Shown in pieces: positions 50,951-61,457 of a stretch of 64,000 nucleotides of DNA. Numbering within the stretch: the first letter of the stretch is position 1; the number at the start of each line of letters is the position of its first letter. The translations under genes and the position numbers were made by a program. Below the pieces are notes generated by a model. The model saw only the letters and a program-made list of their open reading frames with translations. It had not been told where the DNA came from and made no database searches. This stretch comes from Psychrobacter sp. JCM 18900. GTDB taxonomy: Bacteria; Pseudomonadota; Gammaproteobacteria; Pseudomonadales; Moraxellaceae. Where the stretch lies: contig NZ_CAJHBL010000003.1 of the NCBI RefSeq assembly GCF_904846625.1, forward strand, positions 248,001-312,000, written 5' to 3'.

Positions 50951-51120
50951 GGGCATGTCCCTAATTCAAATGTTTATGACTAAATGGGCTAAAAATGGAT
51001 ATATCTTTAGCAAACGGCGTCAAATAGCTGGCCAATAGCTCGATATTACCTACGCTATTTTCCTTGTTTACCTGCGATTTATCTCATTTTTATCGCCATT
51101 TTTAAAATAGGGACACGCCC
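50951..51120. repeat. MITE-like dispersed repeat, copy 2
   Basis: This is the second 170-bp copy of the element at 1467-1636, with inverted ends GGGCATGTCCCTAATT and the complement of GGGACACGCCC, flanked by TA on both sides. The middle part CAAACGGCGTCAAATAGCTG is identical in both copies. It separates ygfZ from yjdM and may carry or alter their promoters. Confidence 0.8.
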
Positions 51121-51384
51121 TAATATAGAGGGTAAATCGAAGTGATAAAAAATTATATGGGCGCTTTTATCATTGACAGTGTTTGTGCATATAAATTTAA
51201 ATGAGGCTAAGAAGAGTACCACAAAAAACCCTGTCATAAAAAACGTCATCAGTAAGCGATGAGTTAAGTGTTAAATTGGGCATAGCGTTTGATTTTCAAG
51301 CGTACAAATTGGTTAAAGATGGTGAGTTACGGTACAATATCAGCTCTACAATTAACCTAATGTACGATGGCTGCCGAGGAAATA

Positions 51385-51738
51385 ATGAGCTTACCAAATT
51401 GCCCTAAATGTGATGCTGAATATACGTATGAAGATGGTGCGTTACTGGTATGTCCTATGTGTGCTCATGAATGGACGGCGGCTGAGACTGATGCAGCGCA
51501 AGCTGAAGACCAAGACGCAGTTATTCGTGATGCTGTTGGCAATGAGCTACAGGACGGCGATGCGGTGACGGTTATTAAAGACCTAAAAGTCAAAGGCTCT
51601 TCAATCGTGATTAAAGTAGGAACGAAAGCGAAAAGTATTCGCCTGTTGCCAGATGCTACTGACGGTCATGATATCGACTGTAAACTTGATGGCTACGGAC
51701 CAATGAAGCTCAAGTCTTCTGTGGTCAAAAAAGCTTAA
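51385..51738 (+). CDS. yjdM: YjdM/PhnA-like zinc-ribbon protein
   Basis: The 117-residue protein starts with a zinc ribbon, CPKC then CPMC (about residues 5-26), and continues with the PhnA domain ([13 protein letters not shown] sequence, [23 protein letters not shown]-type strands and [18 protein letters not shown]). The family was once linked to phosphonate use but its function is unknown. I chose the ATG at 51385, with GAGGAAAT directly upstream, over an earlier in-frame ATG at 51367. Confidence 0.92.
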   Translation: MSLPNCPKCDAEYTYEDGALLVCPMCAHEWTAAETDAAQAEDQDAVIRDAVGNELQDGDAVTVIKDLKVKGSSIVIKVGTKAKSIRLLPDATDGHDIDCKLDGYGPMKLKSSVVKKA

Positions 51739-51841
51739 ATTGTAAAAACTTCTTGAAAGATTCGATAATAAACAAATATAAAGCAGACGTTTAATTACAA
51801 AACATTGTCGTTATAAATGTCGCTATAAGTAGAGAATAATT

Positions 51842-53143
51842 ATGAGTACTAAAAACGAACAGCTCTTTGCACAAGCACGTAAACATATCCCAGGTGGTGT
51901 TAACTCACCGGTTCGCGCCTTTGCAGGAGTTGGTGGTACGCCAATCTTTATGCACCGTGCTAATGGTAGCAAAATTTATGATACCGAAGACAATGCTTAT
52001 ATTGACTATGTTGGCTCGTGGGGCCCAATGATTTTGGGTCATGCGCACCCAAAAGTCATCGATGCGGTAAAAAAAGCGGCCGATGATGGTTTGAGCTTTG
52101 GTACACCAACGCCGTTTGAAACCACCGTTGCTGACAAGATTTGTGACATTGTGCCGAGCGTTGAGATGATTCGTATGACCAGCTCTGGTACCGAAGCAAC
52201 CATGAGTGCAATTCGTCTAGCACGTGGTTATACTCAGCGTGACAAAATCGTGAAGTTTGAAGGCTGCTACCATGGACATTCAGACAGTCTGCTAGTAAAA
52301 GCAGGCTCTGGCATGCTTGATATTGGTGAGCCAACGTCAAAAGGCGTGCCAGCAGACTTTGCTAAGCATACGATTACGATTCCTTATAATGATCCGCAAG
52401 CGATTAAGGACTGCTTTGAGAAATGGGGTGAAGAGATTGCCTGCGTTATCTTAGAGCCTATCGCTGGCAACATGAACATGGTTATTCCAACACAAGAGTT
52501 TCATGATACGTTGCGCGCAGAATGTACAGCTAATGGCGCAGTATTGATTTTTGATGAAGTGATGACTGGCTTCCGTGTTGGTCTTGGTGGCGCGCAAGGC
52601 CATTTCGGTATTGACCCTGATTTGACTTGCTTCGGTAAAATTATCGGTGCTGGCTTACCCGTTGGTGCTTTCGGTGGTAAAAAAGAAGTCATGTCTTGCA
52701 TCGCGCCACTTGGCGGCGTCTATCAAGCTGGCACGTTATCAGGCAATCCACTAGCGATGCGCGCTGGTATCGCTATGTTTGAAGACTTAACGGCAGAGGG
52801 TTTCTACGACGAGTTAGCAGCGAAAGTTGATCACCTAGTAGACGGTTTCCAAGCATCAGCTGACAGACATGGTATTCATCTACGTACTAATAAGCTTGGC
52901 GGCATGTTTGGCATGTTCTTTGTCAAAGACAGTGCAATTGAAACACCAAAGAACTTCGATGACGTGACAGAGTGCGATATGGACGTATTCAATACTTTCT
53001 TCCATGGTATGCTAGATCGCGGTATTTACTTGGCACCGTCAGCTTATGAAGCAGGCTTTATGTCTATCAAACATAGTGATGAAGACATTGATGCGTCGAT
53101 CAAAGCGGCTGATGAGATATTTGCAGAAATGGCAAAAGCATAG
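51842..53143 (+). CDS. hemL: Glutamate-1-semialdehyde 2,1-aminomutase
   Basis: A PLP-dependent enzyme of 433 residues that makes 5-aminolevulinate, the start of tetrapyrrole synthesis. Clear motifs are [40 protein letters not shown] and the PLP Lys in [13 protein letters not shown]. Its C-terminal [15 protein letters not shown] is diagnostic. It is monocistronic, with a long leader and a terminator at 53186-53228. Confidence 0.96.
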   Translation: MSTKNEQLFAQARKHIPGGVNSPVRAFAGVGGTPIFMHRANGSKIYDTEDNAYIDYVGSWGPMILGHAHPKVIDAVKKAADDGLSFGTPTPFETTVADKICDIVPSVEMIRMTSSGTEATMSAIRLARGYTQRDKIVKFEGCYHGHSDSLLVKAGSGMLDIGEPTSKGVPADFAKHTITIPYNDPQAIKDCFEKWGEEIACVILEPIAGNMNMVIPTQEFHDTLRAECTANGAVLIFDEVMTGFRVGLGGAQGHFGIDPDLTCFGKIIGAGLPVGAFGGKKEVMSCIAPLGGVYQAGTLSGNPLAMRAGIAMFEDLTAEGFYDELAAKVDHLVDGFQASADRHGIHLRTNKLGGMFGMFFVKDSAIETPKNFDDVTECDMDVFNTFFHGMLDRGIYLAPSAYEAGFMSIKHSDEDIDASIKAADEIFAEMAKA

Positions 53144-53185
53144 TTTAGCCATGTAAGTTATTAGCTAACTAAAAAGTTAAAGCTT

Positions 53186-53228
53186 AAAAAACCAGCAAGG
53201 TCATCCCGTGATCTTTGCTGGTTTTTTT
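53186..53228 (+). terminator. Terminator after hemL
   Basis: Stem AACCAGCAAG and its complement with an inner imperfect part, followed by T7. Confidence 0.88.
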
Positions 53229-53407
53229 GTTTATCGATATCTTATTTATAATCATATTGGGAATAATATAAAGTATTTTTGAAGATTGTTTATATAGCCG
53301 TTAACGTGACTGATGCTTATACAGTTCTTGCCTGCGCATCCGAAAAACAGACAATAAGTTATGATATTCTGAGGTAAACCCAGACAATTAAGCAAGGATG
53401 CAAACGA

Positions 53408-55129
53408 ATGAGTATCAGTACTTCTAGCAATACCGCGCCACTATGGCAAGCCACTTACGACCAATACGGCCTAGACAATCATTTGGATGTATTGGAAGAT
53501 AAGCAAAATCTGATTGACTTACTGCAACCAAAGATTGAACAGCATAGTGAATTGCCAGCTTTTAGTATGGGTGCGGCGACGCTCACTTTTGGACAGTTAG
53601 ACATTGCCAGTCGACGTTTCGCGGCTTTTTTACAAGCGCAAGGTGTCGAGAAGGGCGATCGCATAGCGGTACAACTGCCAAATATACTGCAGTATGCCGT
53701 GGTACTGTTGGGTTGCCTACGTGCAGGTGTGGTATTGGTCAATGTCAATCCCATGTATACCCAATATGAATTGGCACATCAGCTCACTGACGCTCAAGCC
53801 TGTGGTCTAATTGTGCTAGATGGTATGAGCACTGCTTATGAGCAATTAGATGACACAGTCAAAGCGCAGTTAAAATGGGTGGTCAGATGTTCCATAGATC
53901 CTAGCATTGCTGATAACGACATTGCCTTGCTCAGTCAGATTGGCTCAGAACAACCTGCGAACACAGATGAGCAAACACATTCCTCGACCGAATTATCAAA
54001 TGAATCATCACAGCACAACATAATGTTTGCACATATTATGCAGGCCTATGGTGCAGAAGCGTTCAAAACAGTTACGATTGAACGTGAAGATTTGGCGCTA
54101 CTGCAATATACAGGCGGTACGACTGGCAAGCCAAAAGGCGCCATGCTAACTCATTATAATGTCATGGCCAATGTCTGCCAGTGCTACGCGATGTTTGGTA
54201 AAACGATTGAAGCCAATCGTAGCGAGCAGATTAAAATACTTAATCCCTTACCGCTTTATCATATTTTTTCGTTTACAGTCTGCGGCTTGCTAGGTCTTTA
54301 TGGCGGCTGGGAAGATATATTGGTCACCAATCCACGTGATATCGATGGTTTAGTGAATACCATTGAACAGCACCGACCTCATGTTATCCCTTCAGTGAAT
54401 ACATTATTCATTGGCATGCTGCATCATCCAAAATTCGCTAGTCTAGATTTTAGTCGTTTAGCCTTATCTATCGGTGGCGGCACAGCGATTATTAAAGCGG
54501 TCTCTGATCAATGGCAGCAAGTGACAGGTATGATTATTAGCGAAGGCTATGGAATGTCTGAGACGGCGCCTGTTATTTCTTTCAATCCGTCTGGCATTAC
54601 AGAGTTCAATGGCAGCGTTGGACTACCACTGGCTTTGACAGATATCCATATCATTGATGAGAATGGGAATACGTGCCCAACAGGTACAAGGGGTGAGGTC
54701 TGTATCAAAGGGCCTCAGGTCATGCGCGGTTATTGGCAGCGAGACAATGCAGATACTTTTACCCCGAATGGCTACTTTAGATCAGGTGATATTGGCGTTA
54801 TGAATGATGAGGGGTTTTTGACACTCGTCGACCGTAAAAAGGACATGATACTGGTATCAGGATTTAACGTATATCCCAATGAAGTAGAGGCTGCGCTGAC
54901 TGAACATCCTAAAGTGCTCGAAGTCGCTGTAGTCGGGGTGGCAGATGACCATAGCGGGGAAGTGCCAAAAGCGTTTGTGGTCAAAAAAGACGCGGATCTC
55001 ACCGTAGAGGAGCTAAAAGACTTTGCGAGCAAGCGTTTAACTGGTTATAAGCGTCCACAGTCCTATGAGTTTATCGATGAGCTACCTAAGACTGCTGTTG
55101 GCAAAATATTACGCAAATCCTTACGATAA
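53408..55129 (+). CDS. Long-chain fatty-acid-CoA ligase (AMP-forming)
   Basis: An adenylating enzyme of 573 residues. The phosphate-binding loop is YTGGTTGKPKGAMLTH, the A5 motif is GYGMSETAP, the adenylate motif is YFRSGDIGVM, and the C-terminal Lys lies in PKTAVGKILRK. The closest class is FadD-type acyl-CoA synthetases, which activate long-chain fatty acids; the exact chain length is not readable. A Ser/Gln/Asn-rich insertion occurs near residues 180-205. The ribosome-binding site AAGGA precedes the ATG. Confidence 0.92.
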   Translation: MSISTSSNTAPLWQATYDQYGLDNHLDVLEDKQNLIDLLQPKIEQHSELPAFSMGAATLTFGQLDIASRRFAAFLQAQGVEKGDRIAVQLPNILQYAVVLLGCLRAGVVLVNVNPMYTQYELAHQLTDAQACGLIVLDGMSTAYEQLDDTVKAQLKWVVRCSIDPSIADNDIALLSQIGSEQPANTDEQTHSSTELSNESSQHNIMFAHIMQAYGAEAFKTVTIEREDLALLQYTGGTTGKPKGAMLTHYNVMANVCQCYAMFGKTIEANRSEQIKILNPLPLYHIFSFTVCGLLGLYGGWEDILVTNPRDIDGLVNTIEQHRPHVIPSVNTLFIGMLHHPKFASLDFSRLALSIGGGTAIIKAVSDQWQQVTGMIISEGYGMSETAPVISFNPSGITEFNGSVGLPLALTDIHIIDENGNTCPTGTRGEVCIKGPQVMRGYWQRDNADTFTPNGYFRSGDIGVMNDEGFLTLVDRKKDMILVSGFNVYPNEVEAALTEHPKVLEVAVVGVADDHSGEVPKAFVVKKDADLTVEELKDFASKRLTGYKRPQSYEFIDELPKTAVGKILRKSLR

Positions 55130-55189
55130 GAAATGTGTCGTTTCGCTTATAGAAATGAGATGTTATCAACGAAGCTATCAATATAATTG

Positions 55190-55226
55190 AAAACTGGGCC
55201 GCTAAAAATAGTAGCCCAGTTTTTTT
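55190..55226. terminator. Terminator after the acyl-CoA ligase gene
   Basis: Stem AAACTGGGC and GCCCAGTTT with an inner loop and T7. It may also serve the converging Mpo1-like gene. Confidence 0.85.
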
Positions 55227-55254
55227 GTCACTTAATTTATATGACGACTAAACG

Positions 55255-55659
55255 TTATCGTGCTTTATCAAACTTGCGATCTCTCAAACTTAGATTGCCT
55301 CGTAGTACATCGCTATACATACGAAAGTCGCTGACAAAGCTTTTCAATGGAAACTTAAAAGAAGCGGGTTTGTTCTTTTCAAAGAAAAAGTGTCCAACCC
55401 ATGCACAGGCATATCCAGCAGCAATGCCCTTTACCAAAGGCTTAGCTGAGCCAGTTTTGACAGACTTTGCCAATCCTAGTAGGCCAAAGCTACTACCTGC
55501 AAAATGTAGGCGGCGACAAGCTATGTTTTGATGCTCATCTAAGTAAAAATCATAAAATGCCTGTTTGGGCGGGTTTTCAGTTTTTACCATGTCTTTTTTA
55601 GCGCTACTGATAGGGGTCTCTGTATTTTGGGTAGCGTCCTTTGTGGTGGTCTGATTCAT
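55255..55659 (-). CDS. Mpo1-like DUF962 protein
   Basis: A 134-residue protein. After a disordered N-terminal 35 residues comes the domain with FYDFYLDEHQNIACRRLHFAG, then GLAAGYACAWVGHFFFEKN, two histidine-bearing segments typical of the DUF962/Mpo1 group. The yeast member is a dioxygenase of 2-hydroxy fatty acids; function in bacteria is inferred only by that similarity. The ribosome-binding site AAGGAAG precedes the ATG. It converges with the acyl-CoA ligase gene, which would fit a lipid role. Confidence 0.85.
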   Translation of the reverse strand: MNQTTTKDATQNTETPISSAKKDMVKTENPPKQAFYDFYLDEHQNIACRRLHFAGSSFGLLGLAKSVKTGSAKPLVKGIAAGYACAWVGHFFFEKNKPASFKFPLKSFVSDFRMYSDVLRGNLSLRDRKFDKAR

Positions 55660-56050
55660 GTGACTAGCTTCCTTGCTGGTGGGTTTGATAACTATTAATT
55701 GCAGATGGTTTTTAACCGATTAGCTGGTGGCTTTTGAAGTGAGTGATACGAATAAAAATTCTGTAAATAACGGTTTTTTATTATGATATTGATAGCTTTC
55801 AATGTAGCAAACCGATATGCGTAACACAAGCGCTAGATGCTGAGCCGATACCTGTCAGTTTATAAGGTGGTCTTCGATGTTACCGCTACAGTTTTGCATT
55901 GCTTGCGAGTGTTTGGTATAAATGCTTTAATGATAAAATTGCCCTGATTTTTGTGGTTATGACTTTTTTCTATACATGTGATTTTATAACTATATAGCAC
56001 GTGATTTTGGTAAACTATCCACTCTCTCTAACACGGTGACGACTTGTCCT
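55660..56050. other. Divergent intergenic region, no gene seen
   Basis: About 390 AT-rich bases between the Mpo1-like gene and ppx. It must contain both promoters, but none is clear. Confidence 0.45.
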
Positions 56051-57616
56051 ATGCCTATTGACTACCTTACGAATCCGCCAATTGGCGATGATGAAATGAT
56101 GGCAGCCATCGATATTGGTTCCAACAGTTTCCATTTAGCTATTGCTCGTCTTGACCATGGGGAAGTGCGAAAAGTAGTCTCGATGTCTGAAAAGGTACAG
56201 CTCGCCGCTGGTTTGGACGAAAATAATATTCTAAGCGCAGCCGCCGAGCAGCGCGGTCTTGATTGTTTAAGCCGCTTTGTGGCGCGCTTGGATTCAGTAC
56301 CGCCAGAGCGTATTCGTGTGGTGGCGACCAATGCTTTGCGTCAAGCCAAAAATGCCAACGACTTTATTTCCCGTGCCAATAAAATCCTGCCAAAACCTAT
56401 TGAGATTATCGCGGGCCGCGAAGAGGCGCGATTGATTTATTTGGGCGTCTCGCATACCAACGAGAGTAGTGATAAACGCTTGGTTATGGATATTGGCGGC
56501 GGTTCGACAGAGTTTATTATTGGTCAAAAGTTCGACCCATTATTGACTGAAAGTTTACAAATGGGCTGTGTTTCTTTTACTCAAAAATTCTTTGCTGACG
56601 GACTGATTACTAAAGAAGCTTTTAATAGTGCGATTTCAGGTGCACGCAAAGAAGTCTTAGCGATTAACGGTCGTTATCAAAAGACGGGCTGGAGTAGCGT
56701 AGTCGGCTCAAGCGGTACAATCAAAGCGGTGCGTAATGTTTTAGTATCAAAAGGTTGGGCCGATGAGCAAGAACGCATTACCTATAAAGGTGTCAAAAAA
56801 TTAGAGAAATTGCTGATCAAGATTGGCAATATTGATGATATCGAGTTAGAAGGCGTCAAAGAACATCGTAAAGCTGTATTTCCTGCTGGTGTGGCAGTAT
56901 TGCGCGCGGTAATGAAAGTATTGGGTGTTGAGACCATTACTTACTCAGATGGCGCGTTACGTGAAGGCGTTATGTACGATATGCTCGGGCGCTTTGCTAG
57001 TGAAGATGTGCGTGACCGCAGTGTATTAGCCTTAATCAAGCGTTACTCAGGGGACAAAAAGCAAGCCAAACAAGTGGTAAAAACCAGTCGCCATTTATTC
57101 GAACAAGTAAAAGATAAGCTTGCGCTGTCCAATGATGATTGCGACTTGCTCAGACGTGCTGCTTTCTTGCATGAGATAGGACTGGCAATCAGTCACAGTA
57201 GCTATCACAAGCATAGCGCGTATTTGCTTGAATACTCGGATATTCCAGGATTTTCGCAAGTTGATCAAAAACGCATGGCGCAGCTGATGCTTAACCATCG
57301 CCGCAAGCTTAAAGCCGATATGCTAGAGCAGACTTGTCAGATTGGTGGTGACCAGTTGGTTTATCTCTGCTTATTGTTGCGCCTCGCCGTACTGGCACAT
57401 CATAGCCGCAGCGATTATGCGTTACCAGAGCTAGAACTAAAGGTAGTCGCTGAAAACAGCTGGCAAATCACCTTAGCGGATAGCAGTGAACATTATGCTT
57501 TCTTGCTCGCAGATTTGCGTACTGAGATTGACCAGTTTGCCAAATGGGGCGTACAGCTTAATGTGATTGAAGCTCAAGAGGCTGAGACTCCAGAGGTTGA
57601 GCAGTTACCATTGTAA
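56051..57616 (+). CDS. ppx: Exopolyphosphatase / Ppx-GppA phosphatase
   Basis: An actin-like ATPase-fold enzyme. The phosphate-1 motif IDIGSNSFHLAIARL is near residue 23, the phosphate-2 motif MDIGGGSTEFIIG near 150, and a long C-terminal helical HD-type domain follows. These proteins hydrolyse polyphosphate or pppGpp; which of the two this one prefers cannot be told. I give the ATG at 56051; an in-frame GTG at 56036 would add five residues. Length (about 521) is normal for Ppx. Confidence 0.92.
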   Translation: MPIDYLTNPPIGDDEMMAAIDIGSNSFHLAIARLDHGEVRKVVSMSEKVQLAAGLDENNILSAAAEQRGLDCLSRFVARLDSVPPERIRVVATNALRQAKNANDFISRANKILPKPIEIIAGREEARLIYLGVSHTNESSDKRLVMDIGGGSTEFIIGQKFDPLLTESLQMGCVSFTQKFFADGLITKEAFNSAISGARKEVLAINGRYQKTGWSSVVGSSGTIKAVRNVLVSKGWADEQERITYKGVKKLEKLLIKIGNIDDIELEGVKEHRKAVFPAGVAVLRAVMKVLGVETITYSDGALREGVMYDMLGRFASEDVRDRSVLALIKRYSGDKKQAKQVVKTSRHLFEQVKDKLALSNDDCDLLRRAAFLHEIGLAISHSSYHKHSAYLLEYSDIPGFSQVDQKRMAQLMLNHRRKLKADMLEQTCQIGGDQLVYLCLLLRLAVLAHHSRSDYALPELELKVVAENSWQITLADSSEHYAFLLADLRTEIDQFAKWGVQLNVIEAQEAETPEVEQLPL

Positions 57617-57793
57617 GTATTGAGTTAAAGATTAACGTAACAAAAGCGGCGTTGTCGATAATGTCATGCTATTTAAGATGTGCTACTATAGCTCCTATTG
57701 AGTTTACAACTGTACTTTCATTATCTGAACACGGATAACGATATTATTCTTAAACATAAATACATTAAGTATAATTATTAAAGGGAAGCGTCT

Positions 57794-58597
57794 ATGAGCA
57801 CTGTCTGGGATAGTGTGCAGCTTGCACGACACGCCAAGCGTCCATTATTTATGGACTATGTTAATCAGCTTTTTACCGAATTTGACGAGTTGCATGGCGA
57901 TCGTGCTTTTGCCGATGACAAAGCCATTTTGGGTGGTCTTGCGCGTTTTGATGGTCAGCCTGTAATGGTAATTGGTCAGCATCGTGGTCGTAGCACCCGT
58001 GAGCGTATTGCTCATAATTTTGGTATGGCCAACCCTGAAGGCTATCGCAAAGTGATTCGTTTGGTCAAAATGGCCGAGCGCTTTAATATCCCTGTGATGA
58101 CCTTTGTGGATACCCAAGGTGCCTATCCTGGTATCGGTGCAGAAGAGCGCGGACAAGCACAAGCGATTGCAGAAAGCATCGCTGTGTTCTCTAGTCTGAA
58201 AGTGCCTGTGATTGTGACTATCATTGGTGAAGGTGGCTCAGGCGGAGCATTAGCGATTGGCGTTGGTGACAAAGTAAACATGCTACAAAACAGCATCTAT
58301 TCAGTCATCTCGCCAGAAGGTTGTGCTTCTATTCTTTGGAAAACCGCTGAAAAAGCACAAGACGCTAGTGAAGCGCTAAAACTAAACGCCATTAACCTTT
58401 ATCAAATGGGTTTGATTGACGCTGTCATCGAAGAGGGCGAAGGCGCACATGTGCAGCCACAACCTGTGATGAATGCACTAAAAGCACTGATTACTGAGCA
58501 GCTTGATGAAATCAAAGATTTAGATCCTCAAGAGCGTTGTGAGCTACGTTATGAAAAACTAAAGTCTTTCAATTCAGAAGTAATGTTGCCTGCTTAA
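57794..58597 (+). CDS. accA: Acetyl-CoA carboxylase carboxyltransferase subunit alpha
   Basis: The alpha subunit of the carboxyltransferase that makes malonyl-CoA for fatty-acid synthesis. Typical blocks are [39 protein letters not shown] and [16 protein letters not shown] with [12 protein letters not shown]. The protein is 267 residues, shorter than the E. coli subunit (319), because it begins at [13 protein letters not shown] and lacks the N-terminal helical part; this short form is known in Moraxellaceae. The ribosome-binding site GGGAAG precedes the ATG. Confidence 0.95.
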   Translation: MSTVWDSVQLARHAKRPLFMDYVNQLFTEFDELHGDRAFADDKAILGGLARFDGQPVMVIGQHRGRSTRERIAHNFGMANPEGYRKVIRLVKMAERFNIPVMTFVDTQGAYPGIGAEERGQAQAIAESIAVFSSLKVPVIVTIIGEGGSGGALAIGVGDKVNMLQNSIYSVISPEGCASILWKTAEKAQDASEALKLNAINLYQMGLIDAVIEEGEGAHVQPQPVMNALKALITEQLDEIKDLDPQERCELRYEKLKSFNSEVMLPA

Positions 58598-58683
58598 TTG
58601 GTTGCTATGGCGCCTTTATTGTTAAGTCGCTATTATTCAATAATAGGCTTTTCATATTAGAGCCTGAGTCTTAATGCTAAAAT

Positions 58684-58715
58684 AAAAACGTGTCATTTAA
58701 TGGCGCGTTTTTTTA
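58684..58715 (+). terminator. Terminator after accA
   Basis: Arms ACGTGTCA and TGGCGCGT pair with two G-T pairs, flanked by A5 and T7. Confidence 0.7.
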
Positions 58716-58764
58716 TGGCTGTTAGTATATGAAGCATCTAAAATAACGAAAAATAAGGCTGACT

Positions 58765-60327
58765 ATGACCAGCAGCGCAATCATCTCACATCCCATTAAA
58801 TCGATTGCCGATTTGCCAGTTGATAAGACACTAGCAACCGCATTATTGAGCAGTATGTCTGAGTATAATGATCAGCTGCATGGTCGTCGCCTTTGGCTGG
58901 CATGTAGTGGTGGGCGTGATTCATTAGCTCTTGCGGCGCTGTGTGTGCAGCTCTACCGACAAGGTAAATTACCATGTCTGCCGCAGCTGTTACATGTCGA
59001 TCATGGGCTACAATCGGATAGTCGGCATTGGGCTAAGCATGTTGCCAATTGGGCAGCGGCTCAAAAAATACCTTGTCGCATTTTACAGGCACAAGTGAAT
59101 GGACATGATGAGCAGGCCGCTCGGCAAGCACGCTATAATGTTATGCGTGCTCATATCAACCAAGACGATGTATTACTATTAGCGCATCACGCTGATGACC
59201 AAGCTGAAACGGTATTAATGCGATTGATTCAAGGAGCAGGAGTCAATGGTCTGTCTGGTATGCAGCCATGGCGAGTGCAAACGCAGGGCGCACAGCGTAA
59301 TATCCTGTGGCGACCTTGGCTCACGATACGACGAGCCACTATTAGCGCCTATGCCAAGCGCTTAGAGTTGCCTTATATAGATGATCCTACCAATGACAGT
59401 GGCGACAACGTACGTAGTGGGCTACGCCGCGATATCATGCCAATACTGGCTGCGTACAACCCTAATGTCATTGATAATATTGCTCGCAGTGCGCAGCTGT
59501 TAAGTGATGCACAGGAAACAGTCAGTGCTCAAGCTATGCAGGATATGCAGCAGACAGAACATACAGACCTGCAACTTTTACCCGCACAGCGCGTACTAGA
59601 TATCAATGCGTTGCAAAATCTGCCTATGTATCGTCAGCGGCAATTATTGCACTATTGGCTCGGTCAAGATGAGCCACTACCGCCTGCTAAGCAACTCGTC
59701 GATGATGTGCTAACTCTCAGCCAACGTGATGACCAAGATCACCAGACAGAACTGTTTTGGCAAGGTCGTAAGGCGTCTTATACCATTCGGCGCTATCGTC
59801 AGCAGCTCTATCGTATGAGCAGCGGGTGGCTATCTTGGCTAAATGTACCGCTAACCGAGCAGGTGCTGACTTTATCTAATAATTTATTTAGTCATTCAGC
59901 TGATAATAATTCAGTCTCACTCATTTTACGTAGCAGTGATCATTATACTTGGCAGTTGCAAGTAAAGGTAGATGCGCTGGTACGATTGTTAGAAAATAGT
60001 GCGGACGGTATAGCACAGCAGGCAGTGTTAAAAGTAGCACCGTTAGAACGTAAGCAACGGTTGAAAACTGAGATGGCTGCGCGACCACAAGCAGGCAAAA
60101 AACTGTATCAAACCCTTGGGATCCCATTATGGCTACGAGACAGCTTAATGGTAGTCAGCATTACTTTTATAAATGAATCCGAAGATGGAAGCGAAATAGA
60201 AACTGATATTCCTCTATTACTAGCATCGCCATTTGAGAGTTGGCTTTTGAGTTCTGAGCAGACCGATAACGATGCCAAAAGCAACCAATTAGCTGAGTAC
60301 ATCAAAAGTGAGCTTAGTCTAAAATAG
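58765..60327 (+). CDS. tilS: tRNA(Ile)-lysidine synthetase
   Basis: This 520-residue enzyme converts C34 of tRNA-Ile(CAU) to lysidine. The PP-loop SGGRDSLALAA is near residue 50, followed by LHVDHGLQ, HHADDQAETVLMRL and GLSGMQPW. The C-terminal region with the TilS substrate-binding domains carries low-complexity Gln-rich stretches. The N-terminal 40 residues before the PP-loop are an extension compared with E. coli. The ribosome-binding site AAGG precedes the ATG. It is 170 bases after accA, with a terminator between, so it has its own promoter. Confidence 0.94.
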   Translation: MTSSAIISHPIKSIADLPVDKTLATALLSSMSEYNDQLHGRRLWLACSGGRDSLALAALCVQLYRQGKLPCLPQLLHVDHGLQSDSRHWAKHVANWAAAQKIPCRILQAQVNGHDEQAARQARYNVMRAHINQDDVLLLAHHADDQAETVLMRLIQGAGVNGLSGMQPWRVQTQGAQRNILWRPWLTIRRATISAYAKRLELPYIDDPTNDSGDNVRSGLRRDIMPILAAYNPNVIDNIARSAQLLSDAQETVSAQAMQDMQQTEHTDLQLLPAQRVLDINALQNLPMYRQRQLLHYWLGQDEPLPPAKQLVDDVLTLSQRDDQDHQTELFWQGRKASYTIRRYRQQLYRMSSGWLSWLNVPLTEQVLTLSNNLFSHSADNNSVSLILRSSDHYTWQLQVKVDALVRLLENSADGIAQQAVLKVAPLERKQRLKTEMAARPQAGKKLYQTLGIPLWLRDSLMVVSITFINESEDGSEIETDIPLLLASPFESWLLSSEQTDNDAKSNQLAEYIKSELSLK

Positions 60328-60504
60328 AAAGCGTTAAAAGTTTAATATCCGTTGGCTGACTCATTGATTTTTATCAGGTTGATGTCAGGCGCGACATTTT
60401 GAATTTATCAAACGGGGATAGTGGCAGTATGATAAACTGAGTGTCGTTTTACATATCAGTATGTTAAGTTGAATACCTTTGAATTTTGTGACTAGGAGAC
60501 AAGT

Positions 60505-61338
60505 ATGTCGGTATTAGATAATAAAAAAATCAGTTTTATTGGTGGCGGAAACATGGCACAAGCGCTCATTAGCGGGCTTGTGGGTTGCGGCATCAAACCA
60601 AATCTAATCACGGTCGCCGATCCTAGCAGCAATGCACGTGAGCAATTAGCCGCCAAAGGTCTAAATACTGTTGATCCAATGGCTGATCCAAAGTCTGCTG
60701 TGATCGGTGCAGATATAGTGGTACTCGCAGTCAAACCACAAATGATGAAAGTAGTGGTAAGTGCTTTTGCTGACGTATTAGACACTCAATTAGTTATTTC
60801 AGTGGCTGCAGGCTTGTCGACTGATCTTTTATCAAACATGTTGGGCGGCTATAGCAATATCGTCCGTGCAATGCCAAACACGCCTTCTATGATTCAAATG
60901 GGTGCGACTGGCCTCTACGGTACAAACAATATCTCAGCGGAACAGAAGCAGCTAGCAACAGCCGTTATGGAAGCATCAGGTTTGGTCATGTGGGTCGATG
61001 ACGAAGAGCATATGCATGCCGTTACAGCCGTATCAGGTTCAGCGCCAGCGTATATGTTTTACTTCATTGAATCGATGGTCGATGGGGCAGTTGCATTAGG
61101 GCTGGATAAAGAACAAGCCTCAGCGCTTGCTATGCAGACTATGTTAGGTGCTGCAAAAATGGCAATGAACAGTGATGATGCACCAGCTGAGTTACGCCGT
61201 AAAGTGACTTCACCGAACGGTACTACTCAAGCAGCGGTTGATTCAATGCAAGCCAATGAGATTGGTCGTCAAATCAGCGAGGCCATGCAAGCTTGCTATG
61301 ATCGTAGCCAAGCGTTAAGTGAAGAGATGAGTAAGTAA
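60505..61338 (+). CDS. proC: Pyrroline-5-carboxylate reductase
   Basis: A 277-residue enzyme that completes proline synthesis. It starts with the NADP motif IGGGNMAQALISGL (about residues 13-26), shows VVLAVKPQMMK, AMPNTPSMIQMGATGLY and the diagnostic VTAVSGSAPAYMFYFIESM, and ends with KVTSPNGTTQAAV. The strong ribosome-binding site AGGAGA precedes the ATG. yggT follows, an arrangement conserved in many gammaproteobacteria. A hairpin of AAGGTGTG and CACACCTT lies between them at about 61347-61384 without a T-run, so it is not a clear terminator. Confidence 0.95.
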   Translation: MSVLDNKKISFIGGGNMAQALISGLVGCGIKPNLITVADPSSNAREQLAAKGLNTVDPMADPKSAVIGADIVVLAVKPQMMKVVVSAFADVLDTQLVISVAAGLSTDLLSNMLGGYSNIVRAMPNTPSMIQMGATGLYGTNNISAEQKQLATAVMEASGLVMWVDDEEHMHAVTAVSGSAPAYMFYFIESMVDGAVALGLDKEQASALAMQTMLGAAKMAMNSDDAPAELRRKVTSPNGTTQAAVDSMQANEIGRQISEAMQACYDRSQALSEEMSK

Positions 61339-61457
61339 ACACTGACAAGGTGTGCTGTGAGTCACCACTGACGTCACACCTTATGTAATCATCAGCATCT
61401 GATAATGACATTTGTCATCCTAGAATCTGTTAATAATGTCACATTGAGTAGCACTTC

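Noticed and set aside
61347..61384. Terminator between proC and yggT
   Set aside because: A good stem (AAGGTGTG and CACACCTT) exists but no T-run follows, so termination is not supported.
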